Assembly (NCBI GenBank): GCA_944990035.1
Contig: CALYLX010000159.1
Location: forward strand, 1,240,001 to 1,304,000
DNA: 64,000 nt
Origin: Clitopilus passeckerianus
Taxonomy: Eukaryota; Basidiomycota; Agaricomycetes; Agaricales; Entolomataceae
Direction: 5' to 3'
The notes beneath the pieces are model-generated. The model did no database searches. It was not told the DNA's origin and saw nothing but the letters and a program-made list of their open reading frames with translations. Position 1 is the first letter of the stretch. Each line of letters begins with the position of its first letter. The translations under genes were made by a program, and so were the position numbers. This document shows, piece by piece, positions 30,485 through 41,300 of this stretch.

Positions 30485-33153
30485 CTCTTCCATGCTGTCA
30501 CGTCTGTCGACCGTAAGTTGTCGAGAATTCGCGCTGGACTGAAGCTGTCGAAAGATCAATCACTCGAACTGATCCCACATGGGCGCTATCAGCTTGCCGT
30601 CCTCACCTGATCAGGTATTTGCGGCAGAGCGAAGGCCTGGGACGGCAGCGCACCTCATGCAATTAGAGACTCCACAAGATTCTGCCAATGAATGTCGTCG
30701 ATCCAAGGTTCGCGTAGGTCCCGTAGTCCCAGATGCTCATCATTGAGCATCACCTGTCAAGACATATATAGCATTGATAAACACGAGAAGCTGGGGAAGC
30801 AACTGGTCGAGGAAGATGGTCCAATTCAAATGTTGTTTATGCACGTCTTCTCGCTTAGCCTTGCTTTCGTAGACGCGCAGATCTTTATCAGGGCGCACAT
30901 GCGCTTGTATCATGCGGCAGAGAGAGGACTATGCAAGTGTCGGTATCTTGTGAGATGTTCAATGGTGCTCATTCCCCAAATATCCTTGGATGTAACGATG
31001 GGGGCCTTAGAGATGTGAATAAGTGGGGAAGGGGCCTAGAATTTCATTGTTCAGCAAGAAATCCTACAGGAATCGTTTTACGATAAATTGCTATTCACCT
31101 CATGGCTAGTTCTTATCATTTTAACCTGTTGCTGCATGTCACCGGAGCCCCGAGGTTTCCGAGAAAACACATTTCAGTGCACACGAGCAAGGATAAGAGA
31201 TCTCAGGCAGAGAAGAATAGGGAGAGGTCGTCGCATAGTATCTCTTGGTTGTACCAAGTATGTCGCGGCTGTTACAAAGGGCTCTCTATCATGTTATCCA
31301 AGAACGTGCCCCGGCAACCAAGAACTGCAGCTTTCTCAAAGTGTACATGCGTGAGCCTGGCTCATGAGAGCAGCGCCGGTACCGAAACCCTCAATTAACT
31401 GTGGAACAGTGCACTACCCCGTGTTACCGAGCCCGGCGGGAATGACAACTGGGGACCAGGATGCAGAGGTGAGTGCATAACCGAAGACCCTTTACAATGA
31501 ATTGCGTGCTATTCGAGCTGGAAGGCACACATGCGGGTCGGCAGAGAAGCAGGTTCGTTCAAAGGTAGCCAAATACTGCGGAATTTAAAGAAGCGATATC
31601 TACTTGGGTCCATGCTGAATTCGATGGGCAAGAGGATGACGAGATGGTCTAGCTGCAGGCTTTGCCGACCTTGAGATCATGGTGGTTTGGAAGAAAGCGG
31701 GAAGTATGACCACATGCGACACGCATCATTTCAAGCGCCGGCGTCTAACGTCTGACTGCGACTGCGACAGGTTGGGGACAGTTTCTGCTGCACCAGAAAT
31801 AGACCTGATTCTTACCAGCGATGAGGTTTATGTTGTCGTCCAAATGTGTTGGCAAGATACACCCATGAGAGCCATTCCGTCTCTTCAGGATACTTCTCAT
31901 TGAATATAGCTACCGGTATTTAGCAGATGGAAGACGATTCTTGACAGCACCATATGATGTGGTTGCTAAAGTCTGGCCCGCCCAGGTGAACTACTTGTTT
32001 CTTTTGGTAGGTTTCCCCGAAGGGTGCAACTCACGAATCTATTTGAGCCATATCATAGAAGCAGGTTCCGTCCGAGGAAGAAAGAATAGAACCGACAGGT
32101 GCTGTACAATTGCTTCAAGTGGATAACATGACCATGTACATTGGCAAGCACACGTACAGCCTCGTTGTACAGGTATTCAGAGGCGTGGAATGATGTCGGG
32201 CAACAAATACTACCCCAACTTGGGGATGTGGCCAGTGCTGCGCATGGCAGATTACGAGTCCGGAGTTTCCTTTCAGCTCGGCGCCTCCAATCGTGGCCCG
32301 TTACAGATATAGCCAAAGCCCCAAATCGTTAATAAGGCTTCTAGTCACATTTTGTAGATCGCGTCTCGCTACGTTCTGAAGGTTAGGCTGCCGTTCCAGT
32401 TGTAATTGTTGTGTTATCGTGATGGAGAGCAGCAAAGATATATCAAGTTGGTACTAAGCAAGTCTGTGAGCTCAGAAACGACCATAAACCGTCATTGACT
32501 GGCACACCGGGACACGCTTCTCATGCAGACGTTTCTTTCGCGGTCAATTCGTCGTGGATTCATCCCATAGGGAAAATTACTCCTACGGCTTATCAGCAGC
32601 GTGGTATATGAGGGATTTCAGGTACCAAAATAGTGTAGAATTATCTTATTGAAAGGTCCAAGGCCGTGAAGACGCCATCCACATGCAACTCGCTGGCATT
32701 CGTATAGTATGAATGCAAGGTGCAGCTCGGCGAACAAGCCAAGGTGATCACAACAGGGTGAACCACGCGGTGCATTGCTATATGAAGCTTTTACACCGAA
32801 GCCATCACGGACGAAACAACAAAGAAGGAAATGCGAACTAACCGAGCCAGTAATATGCGTACAACGTAAGCATCAGTGATGCAGACGACCGCGTAAAGGA
32901 CCTCAGGAGAAAAAGGACTCCTCTTCCGTAAACTCCAGACTCGTAACGAAGACGCGAAGGATTGCGCTGACAGGTGTACCTGTATGCTGTCTTCTTGTAG
33001 GATGTCTACGAAGAACTTGATGTCGTCGCTTATGTATCTGGAACAACCAGCTGAGGGTTTTGAATCTGCTGAACTTTAGAGGAATATGTCACGGGCGAAT
33101 CTTGTTCAACCTGGATTCGTTGCTGCTGCTTTCTACAGTATTGGCCGGTGCGA

Positions 33154-33176
33154 ACCGGCTATCTAAAGTAGCCGGT
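33154..33176. repeat. Inverted repeat upstream of the DUF2855 gene
   Basis: ACCGGCTA and TAGCCGGT form 8-bp perfect arms around a 7-nt spacer, 104 bp before the start codon. Could be a binding site for a dimeric factor or a hairpin; function unknown. Confidence 0.5.
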
Positions 33177-33279
33177 ACCGACTCTGGTTGATCTCTCCTG
33201 TTACCGAGTGTTGGGCGTTCGAAACTCAAACGCGACCTTCACCAATGGCGACCCGCTTACTTCCATTGCATTCACCAAC

Positions 33280-34683
33280 ATGCCTCCTGATACCAACGTA
33301 GCACTGTGCATATCGAGACCCTCTGCTGGCGTATCTCAGAAAAGCCCAATATTGGCCTATTACCCTACTCCAGACGCGTCTCAATGTCCGCTTAACCATG
33401 TCATCGTCAAAGTCGATCGCTTCGGCTTCTCCGCAAATAATATAACCTACCAGGCTCTGGGGGAGCATCCGCACTTCCGGTATGCCTTACAGCTTCCTGT
33501 TTCGGGCTTAATTCTGAGACTAATCGACCTTTCTTGTAGGTACTTTGATTTCCATGATGTTGCAGAGACAAACAACACATCTGCCAGAACGCACGGCCTC
33601 ATCCCAGTGTGGGGGTTTGGAACTGTTGTGAAGTCTACTCATCCCAAGATTCATGACGGTGAAAGAGTGTACGGCTATCTAGCCCCAACTCGCTATCTTC
33701 TGCTTCCTGTCTCTCCAGGAGACGTGAACAAGCATGCCTTTTATGTACCTCGTGCATACCTCCCAGACGGTAAGCACTCAAAGTCTGCGAATGCTTCTGT
33801 ATAAAAGCTGAATGAGGCACATTTAGATAGAAGACCGTATAATCAGATCATTCGCTGCAATGCAGACCCTCAATATGCCCCGGACACGATTAGCGAAGAC
33901 TTGACTATGCTGTATCGTCCACTTTTTTGGACGTCATACTGGTGCGAGGACTGGTTATCGACATCTGAATATAGGCATGGGGCATCCGCCATCCTCATCT
34001 CCTCTGCATCGTCGAAAACAGCCTTTTGCCTGGCGTACTTGATCAAGAAACGCATTGCCGTTGGCGAGCTCTCCTCGAGTACAAAAGTCATTGGGTTAAC
34101 ATCAAAAGGAAATCAAGCATTCACGAAAAGTCTGGGACTTTACGACGAAGTACTGGAGTACCGCATATTCGCGGAAAGCTTTTCGTTGCACGGTCGGCCT
34201 TCAGAACGCTGGATATACGTGGATGTTGCCGGCAACGCTGATGTCAACCAGCGGATTATCTCCCACTTCGCCTCCCCGTATACCCCTCAACTGGCGGCTT
34301 GTGTAAGTCTTGGACTTACCAACCTGTCACCCTCGTCTGGTGAAGCCAACGCCATCAAATGGAAACCCAATCCATTCTCAGTAGACAGCAGCCTCGATTC
34401 CCCTACGATGTCCGCTTTCTGGCCCATTTTCGAGGACTTCTTCATGCCGGAGTGGCTGAACGTCCGGAAGCATCAGCTCTTGATACGAGAGATAACATCC
34501 AGGCAAAACCGCGCGTGGAAGGAGCTCATGTTAGATTGCAGGGACTGGGTCGAGCTGGTTCATGTGAGAGGAGGGGAGGAGGTTAAAAGAGATTATGACT
34601 TAATCGCAGAACAGGGCTTGGGACCTGACAAAGGGCGAATCTGGTCGTTGTGGGAGGCAAAGGAACTGGTGGCACGGTTATAG
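33280..34683 (+). CDS. DUF2855 family protein
   Basis: Exons 33280-33479, 33540-33769 and 33827-34683 sum to 1287 nt, 428 residues. The sequence matches the layout of the fungal and bacterial DUF2855 family, which has a quinone-oxidoreductase-like (MDR) shape: an early KVDRFGFSANNITYQALGE, then PVWGFGTVVKS, a central Rossmann-like stretch (GASAILISSASSKTAFCLAYL) and VIGLTSKGN. The substrate is unknown. Two normal introns. The first in-frame ATG is at 33280. Confidence 0.85.
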
Positions 34684-35003
34684 TTGACCATGGAATGTAC
34701 ACGAGTACATGATTTTGGTCATAAGAACAGTAAACCAAATCGTTGCATTATGTGTACTCTAAAAAAGCTCGACCAGTCTTTGGTATCGACTAAGGTGGAG
34801 TCTAAATGCCTATGGTATCCTAATCACCCTGTCCGAGGGGATATGTATGAAAACAACTTCATGCTTTGGTGGAAGGTGATCGCAGCGAGATGCTTGGGGG
34901 AATAAGCGTTCTGCGTACGTGCTTGCCTCAGGAAACGATGAGAGCACTGGGTCGCAAGGAAGTACCAGTGACTTGACTCCGGAGCGAAGAGTGATCACAT
35001 GGA
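34684..35003. other. Convergent 3' intergenic region
   Basis: Between the DUF2855 stop codon and the end of the small minus-strand ORF at 35004. Nothing seen. Confidence 0.5.
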
Positions 35004-35225
35004 TCATGAGCTGAAGCGACAAGATTTACTGTGAGGTGAGGTGAGAGCCTTTCGAAGCCACGACGATATAAGACCAGACCTCTCCTGTGCAAAAGTTTGC
35101 AGGCGGACAAGGAAATCTTTCCGCGGACTGGTGAGTGGAAGCACCTTGCCACGGGCTCGGGCCAGGGAGGACCGGACATCCTCAATTCTGTGAGAAGCAC
35201 CTTCGAACTCTTCAGGGGCCGCCAT
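35004..35225 (-). CDS. Small ORF (73 residues) directly downstream of the coiled-coil gene
   Basis: The ATG at 35225 lies 11 nt after the stop codon of the preceding minus-strand ORF. The product begins MAAPEEFEGASHRIEDVRSS and is amphipathic and basic (ARARGKVLPL, RKDFLVRLQTF), ending in a Ser-rich tail. No family recognised. Its placement suggests either a two-ORF transcript, or a downstream exon whose splicing I cannot resolve; a direct splice would need a 35-nt intron. Confidence 0.5.
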   Translation of the reverse strand: MAAPEEFEGASHRIEDVRSSLARARGKVLPLTSPRKDFLVRLQTFAQERSGLISSWLRKALTSPHSKSCRFSS

Positions 35226-35236
35226 CTTTGAACAGC

Positions 35237-35578
35237 TCAGGCTGGTGGCGGCGGATTGACTTGGCTCGCTTCCAACGCTTGGGCTTGATTAACCAAAGCG
35301 GATTTCAGAGCGGCGACTTCGGCTTCTAGTTGATCAATTCGCGCGACGAGTCGTGATCTCTCGTTTTCTGCAGCATTGCGGTACATTTGGAATCTGGTTT
35401 CCGTCTCCTGTAGCTGAAGCGTGTGGTTTTGGATCAACGTCTGGCACTCGCTCTCGAAAAGTGCAAGAAGGGCGTCGGCACCGGCTGTGATGGCTGTGGA
35501 GGGCTTTGATGCTCTTCTGGTAGGAGAGACATTGCTTTTGGGTGAGGATGCTGCACCGTTCTGCTGTTCTGCAGGCAT
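35237..35578 (-). CDS. Small coiled-coil protein (113 residues)
   Basis: Single exon with ATG at 35578. Ser/Pro-rich N-terminus (SPKSNVSPTRRASKPS), then a helical region (ADALLALFESECQTLIQNHT) and a clear coiled coil (RSRLVARIDQLEAEVAALKS), ending in NPPPPA. No signal peptide or membrane segment. I do not recognise the family; the composition suggests a subunit of a larger complex. Confidence 0.65.
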   Translation of the reverse strand: MPAEQQNGAASSPKSNVSPTRRASKPSTAITAGADALLALFESECQTLIQNHTLQLQETETRFQMYRNAAENERSRLVARIDQLEAEVAALKSALVNQAQALEASQVNPPPPA

Positions 35579-35987
35579 TAGGTACTCTTTCCGCCGCTAT
35601 GCTGGGGGACTTAGGAGACGTTCTGGGTCAACATTCATGGGGCCGCTAGGGTCGTAACTTCGGCTTGCGGAGGATGATCGATGATTTGCTGACAAATTAT
35701 ACGACGATGAATTGATCCGGGTTTATTCAGTTCGCCCGGCAGCACCTGTATTAGCGCCTGTCCAGTCCTTCTGCAACATTTCAGATGTCCAGAAATTTGT
35801 TTTTATAGATCCTTGAGGTAAAGAGAATCTAACAGAATCGCAGCTCAATTGGGCGTATGAGATGAGGAATAAATGAATTGCAGTGTGAAGGTATATAAAA
35901 TGCGGGTCAATAACTCGTTACAACAACTTTTCCACTTCAGTACTGTACACTACTAGTACACCCCTAACCAAGCGAAATAATGATAAC
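35579..35987. other. Intergenic region
   Basis: Holds the promoter of the coiled-coil ORF and the 3' flank of the metalloendopeptidase gene. No gene seen. Confidence 0.5.
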
Positions 35988-37205
35988 TTAGGATTGAGCT
36001 GGGTTGTTCTCAGCGAAGTATTCGTGGTTGTCAGCATTGAAGACAGCCTCGTCGGGGTTGCTTTTAGCGAGCGATTTGGCAGCACTCTGGCCGTAGACGT
36101 AGTCGTCGGTACCACCGTTGGCGGTGAAGTGGGAAGCCTCATGGACGAGGGTTCCGCCACGGGAGTCAGTGCCGGTGTTGGGAGCTTGCCAGAAGGCACC
36201 GCAGAGGTAGATCTTGCCGTAGCTGATAGGCAATGTTAGTTAGAATTAAGTTCGGTCGGGTATGAAGAGTAACTCACGTATCGGGGTAGACGTAGGCGTA
36301 GGTGCCGGAGTCAGTGCATGTGCAGTCGTAGGTGAAAGAGGAGTAAGAGCCAGCAGAGATCTTGGAGTAATGGGAGGTGATGGTGGAGTGGCGGGAGGAG
36401 GTGTAGGTACCGAACCAGGTAGTGTAGCGGGTGGTAGCAGAGGTGTGCGAGTTGGCGTATGAGAGTGCGCTGGCGGCGTAGCTCTGAGCAGCGGAGGCAG
36501 CAGAGACGAGGCCGGATTGCTGGCTAGAAGAGCAGCCGACGTATGAAGCACGCTTGTCGAGGTTGCGGCGGGCAACAGAGAGCTTGCCAGCGACCTTGGC
36601 GGAGTGGGCAGTCTCAGAGTCGGCGTAGACGGGAACAACCTTGTTCTCAGAGTCGACGGCGTAGAAGAGGTTGCTGGCCTCGAAGGTGTAGTCACCCTCA
36701 CCGGTGGAGGTGAAGTTGTAGGCATCACCAACTGCCGGAAATGATATTAATAACAGAAGTGAAACTGAGTCTGAGGAATAGCTCACGGTTGTGCTCAACA
36801 GTCACGGACTGACCAGGCGCAAGGACGGTGAAGGCGTCCTCCTTGCCGTTGGCAATGGCGGTAGCAGGGACGTACTTGACCTTAGCACCGGCGAACTTGG
36901 CAGCAGAGCCATTGGAGGAGGTGACCTTGAAGGTGTTGGTGGGGAGCTTGTGCAAGACACCACGGGGGTCGTTGAGGAGCTTGAGGGTCTCGGAACCAGT
37001 GTTGGTGACAGTGGTAGCGACCTTCAGGTTGTCAACATCGGTGACGGCATCAGCACCTGCAGAATTGAATCAGGATCTCTGCTAGCAGAGGTCGTGTCAT
37101 GCGTTATTTACCGGTGACCTTGAGGGAGAGGGAAGGAGATGCGGCAACAGCAATTGCTGAGGCGGCGAGAGCAAGCAAGGTAGCACGGAGAGAGCTGGTG
37201 AACAT
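35988..37205 (-). CDS. Peptidyl-Lys metalloendopeptidase (M35 deuterolysin family)
   Basis: Exons 37112-37205, 36787-37056, 36278-36731, 35988-36222 sum to 1053 nt, 350 residues, close to the Grifola frondosa enzyme GfMEP. A signal peptide (MFTSSLRATLLALAASAIA) and a propeptide end at LDKR, a Kex2-type site; the mature part starts ASYVGCSSSQQSG. The zinc site HEASH with the downstream Asp of GGTDDYVYG is the aspzincin signature. The secreted protease cuts before lysine. The end DNHEYFAENNPAQS is typical of the family. Confidence 0.95.
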
Positions 37206-38343
37206 GGCGTCAGAGATGAACCTGGAAGGTGAATAAATCGACTGAAGGAATCAGAGGATAGAGAATAGCCCACTTCCTCCTGCCAGCTTTTATACTTTGA
37301 ATCCTGATGCCAGTTGCCGTCCTGTATGGAGTTGGCAAGATAAGGAACGGTATGGTTCATACGGCGAGTTGATGTTGCGACGACTTGCGACCATACTGTT
37401 GAAGGCAGAAGTCAAAGACAAAGGTGCATGGAAGTTGAGCATATGATCGCAACGAAGTTCAGTCCATGCGTAGCAGGCGCCAGAAGCGATCTCCTGATAA
37501 AATTAGATTACCCCGGATGATGAATCAGGCCGAATGACCGCTCTTTGAGGCTCTGTGTCACCACCATTGAGCGTGGTCAGCAGACTTATCGCTGTGCTAT
37601 CATGATCGAGAACTCGGTTCTGTCTATCACAATCAGCGTCTTTACGTCGCATGATCCGTGTAATTGGATGAACAGTGTAAAGAGAAGGATGGGACTCGCC
37701 ATCCGTCCCAGAACTAGATTAGTATCAACACGCTAGCTCTTCTTGTGTTGCAACAGAGGTCAGGGATTCGCCCAGAGTCCTCAGTAAATGGCTCCGGGTT
37801 GCGTGGAGCGGCGGATAAATCGTTGGAGAGCAGAGCCCGAGATGAGCTCGAAATCATTCTTACAACACGCGACGTTTGACAGTCGCAGATCATAGTTTGT
37901 CCAAACAGATAACGGCTCAACAAGACGTGCGTTCCGTGCATGATATGTGGTGCAATTCAGAGATGTTAAGAAGCAATTTGCACATAAATGTTAATCCCAT
38001 GAGCGGCGCGTTGTTGAAGTTAGCATGTGGAAGCCTTTGAGAAGCACATGAAGACTACCGGCGGACCGATATGATGTTGTAATTCTCTTGGCATTTGAGA
38101 ATGCAGACAGACATGTTTGGTTTCAGAATCCCCCCAGAGGTTAGTCGCGTAGCCTTAGAGAAGGCTGGACCGGAGCGAGTGGGTATTGTGGCTTGCTCAT
38201 CGTCTCCAACGACGACGGAGGTGGAAATGAAATACTCGTGACCGTGAGAAGTTGGAGTTTGGACGCGTTGCATGGTTGAGTGTGATTTGGCTCAGTGGTT
38301 ATTGGCGTTGGATGTGAGTTGGGCCCTTCAAAGCCCAAAGGCC
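37206..38343. other. Divergent intergenic region, 1.1 kb
   Basis: Promoters of the metalloendopeptidase and Num1-like genes. TATAAAAG for the former is at 37294-37287 (minus). No other gene seen. Confidence 0.55.
37287..37294 (-). promoter_or_regulatory. TATA box of the metalloendopeptidase gene
   Basis: TATAAAAG on the minus strand, 82-89 nt before the ATG. Confidence 0.6.
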
Positions 38344-41300
38344 ATGGCGACAACGACAGACGGCGCCTCCGCCGTATTCCAACCTCCAATGCCCGATTTT
38401 TCAAACTACAATCTTTTCTCTACCGCTGGCGACATGAAGGTCCATTTACAGTCTCTTCTCGACAACAAGGAAAGGCAGCTCCAGCAAGCAGGAACTCTGG
38501 GGCAGCGTGTTTTGGCTCAGCAAATGGAACTTGAAGAAAGGATCAGGCAACTTCAGGACCTCGAGCTCGAAAAGTCCGATGATGACGAAGTCGACCTCTT
38601 GGCCCGTGACAAGTACCGTGAATTGGCGGACACGCTCATTTCGTGGGATTCCGAGAATGCGCAGCTCTCGAGTGCCTTTGGCAACTCTAAGGTATGTCGT
38701 GTCCAAAGTCGCCCCGTTTGCACGTTTGTGTTAAGGTGATGTTTGTTTTGCGAAAATAAGCGCCTTGCCAATGGAACAGGGCATTCACCGTCTATCGCTT
38801 ACGCCGAGCTCCCTCGAGAGGAAACAGAACGTTCAAAGCCTTCTGCTTCTTCCGCTGCGCAGTCTAGGCGCGCCAAAAATGCTGCTCACCGAGCGGATGA
38901 CGTTGGTAAGTTACTTAGCCTACCGAAGCTTCATGGACCCAACTGACCATGTTCTATCAGAATTTGCGTTCGAAATTGGCAGCGGCCTTCTTACAGAAGT
39001 CCGAAGGCTTCAGAGTCTCTTGGCTGAGCGTGACAAGGCCATCCAGGATATGAAAGAGGAAAAGGATGACTTGGAGAAAACAGTTGAAACGCTTCGTAAT
39101 GCTCTTCGTCAGCAGGAAGAAAATGCTGGTGTGTATCTAATTTCTCTACACGAGTGGCCTTTTGTGCTAACTATTCTCAAAGAAAAGTATCGAGAAGAGA
39201 ACTGGGATTTTGAAGTCAAACTCCAAGAAACCCGAGGTCAGCTTGCTGATTCTCAGTCGACAACCCAGCGTCTCGAAGGCGAGCACAAACGCCTGAACAG
39301 GACTCTTGCTCAGCTTCGGGAGTCCAGTGACCATCACAAGAATGAGTCGGAACGCCTGGCGAATGTCATCGAGGAAATGAAAGCCAAACACGAGACGGAT
39401 ATCGCCCAAGCCCGTAAAAATGCTGCTGGCTTAGCCCGTGACAAAGTGGACCTCCAACAGACCATCGATACCCTAAAGAAGGAAGTAGCCCGAGCAAGCC
39501 GTAGATTACCTCGCTTTGGCTCTCCTCTCACACCCAATGGTCCTGGTGGAAGTGAGTTTGCCACGCCTGCAAATGAAGATGGCATGGGCGACGTGTTTAC
39601 TGCGGCTTCCACCAACAGGAAGAAGCTCGACGCTAGCGCCATCTTTGGAGCCGACGGCGAATTCTCACCCGAACAAGACTCTCCTGAAGCCTCTCCTATC
39701 CGCTCGACCTTCCTCTCCCCTAACCACCCTTCCAATGAGATTGAGGCCTTGCAACAACGATTGGCACACGCCCAAAGGCAGATCAACACCCTCAAGTCCA
39801 CCCTTCAACGCGAGAAACAGTTGAAGATCGATTATAGGTCTAAGCTCGAAGCTGCTTCCCCCAATGTTACCGCTCAAACCACCGATGAGGAGGAGACGGA
39901 ACAAGAAGAAGAGGACGACGAGGACACCGCTGAGCTTGTTCCTGCCTCAAAGAGAGGAGGCAGTAAGCGGGGGGGCACACCCTTCAGAGTTGGCACAAGC
40001 CGACGTGGACGCGGACGAGGGGGAAGGACCGGCATCACGCTCATGCAAAGACTCGGAATGGCTGCACATAGTCCAGCTTCGGTCTACAATGATGATGACC
40101 GGGAATCCTCCCCTCCTCATGCTTTTGCTATCCCCATCAAATTCAGCACAGCCTCCGACGACGAGGACAACGTGTTTGCTGCGAAGCCGATTCCAACAGA
40201 GCAAGACAAATCGGACACGGAAGAGCAGGATGACAATGGCCCTCGAGAACGCAGCCCATCACGCTCCCCTTCGCCTCTGGAATCACCTGGGAACAGGACT
40301 TCTGTTGATGGCATGGATCCTGCGTTTGCCAACGTTTTGCGCCGCAACAGCTCCAATGCCTCATCATATGCGCGTTCCCCCCTCCGCCAATCCGTTCTTG
40401 GTGCTTCCACTCGCGGACGCCGTGTGATCGGTCGCCGTGCAAGAGGTGGAGCAGCATTCAAGGAGGCTCGTCCTGCTTCCATCGTTGCTGCTCCTGATGT
40501 GCTCTCGGAAGAGCTCTTGGGCGGCATGTCAGACTCGCCGATGAGGAGCCAGAACATCCTGGAAGAGGTTGAAGACGTGCAGGAACGAGAAACTGTTGAA
40601 TTTGGTTGCCAGACTGAATTCGAAGAGCCTGCGCCACCGGCGCCTGAACCCAAGCCAGAGACCTCTGAGATGGCCGTGCAAGTTGAGGTCGTTGAAGAGC
40701 CTATTCCCGTACCAGTTGCTCCTACTCCCCCTCCCGCACCTGTCTTGGTTGAGCGGTCTATGCAGACTGAGGAAGTGCCTAAGATCGTGATACCCGTGGC
40801 GACACAATATATCCAAACTGATGAAGAGCCCAAAGTCATTACCCCCACCGCCGAAATGGGTGTGCAGCACATTTACGAAGAACCTGTCGCTCCGGTCGCT
40901 CCTCCCCCCGTTTATGCCGACATGAACACTGGAACCGAGCTTCAGTATACCACAGACGCAGATACCCAGACTACCCCAGCCAAGGCCACCCAAATGAGGG
41001 ATCTTGGTATCGGAATGACTCCTGAATATATCCGGGATCGACGAACTACCATTACCCAACAAGTCAATCGTTCAGTCAGCAGCTCAACTGGTGACGGGAC
41101 GATTACAGGGGCGGTCACCCGCCGACGATCCTTCCTGTCGGGAGATGCATATTCCGAGGATGAGGATGAGGATGGGGACGAGACGGAGACTGGTGTCGAC
41201 ACGGAAACCGACACCGACGACTATACCGATGCCAGGCAGAGCATCTCTATGATGACACCCTCTGCGATCGAGTCTCAGGACGATTTCCATTCAATGATGA

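Larger units (their letters stand above)
30420..33279. other. Gene-poor stretch of 2.86 kb
   Basis: I find no supported gene. The largest frames (30692-31018 and 31679-31903, both plus) lack domains and coding-like composition. TATAAAAC for lysozyme 2 lies at 30484-30477 (minus strand). An 8-bp inverted repeat lies at 33154-33176. Short multi-exon genes cannot be excluded. Confidence 0.5.

Noticed and set aside
30692..31018. 108-codon plus-strand frame
   Set aside because: Composition is not coding-like, there is no homology I can recognise, and no flanking exons.
35202..35260. Single spliced gene joining the two small ORFs at 35004-35578
   Set aside because: The only frame-keeping intron (GTCAATCC to CAAAG) would be 35 nt, below the shortest intron seen in the window (47 nt in secure genes).
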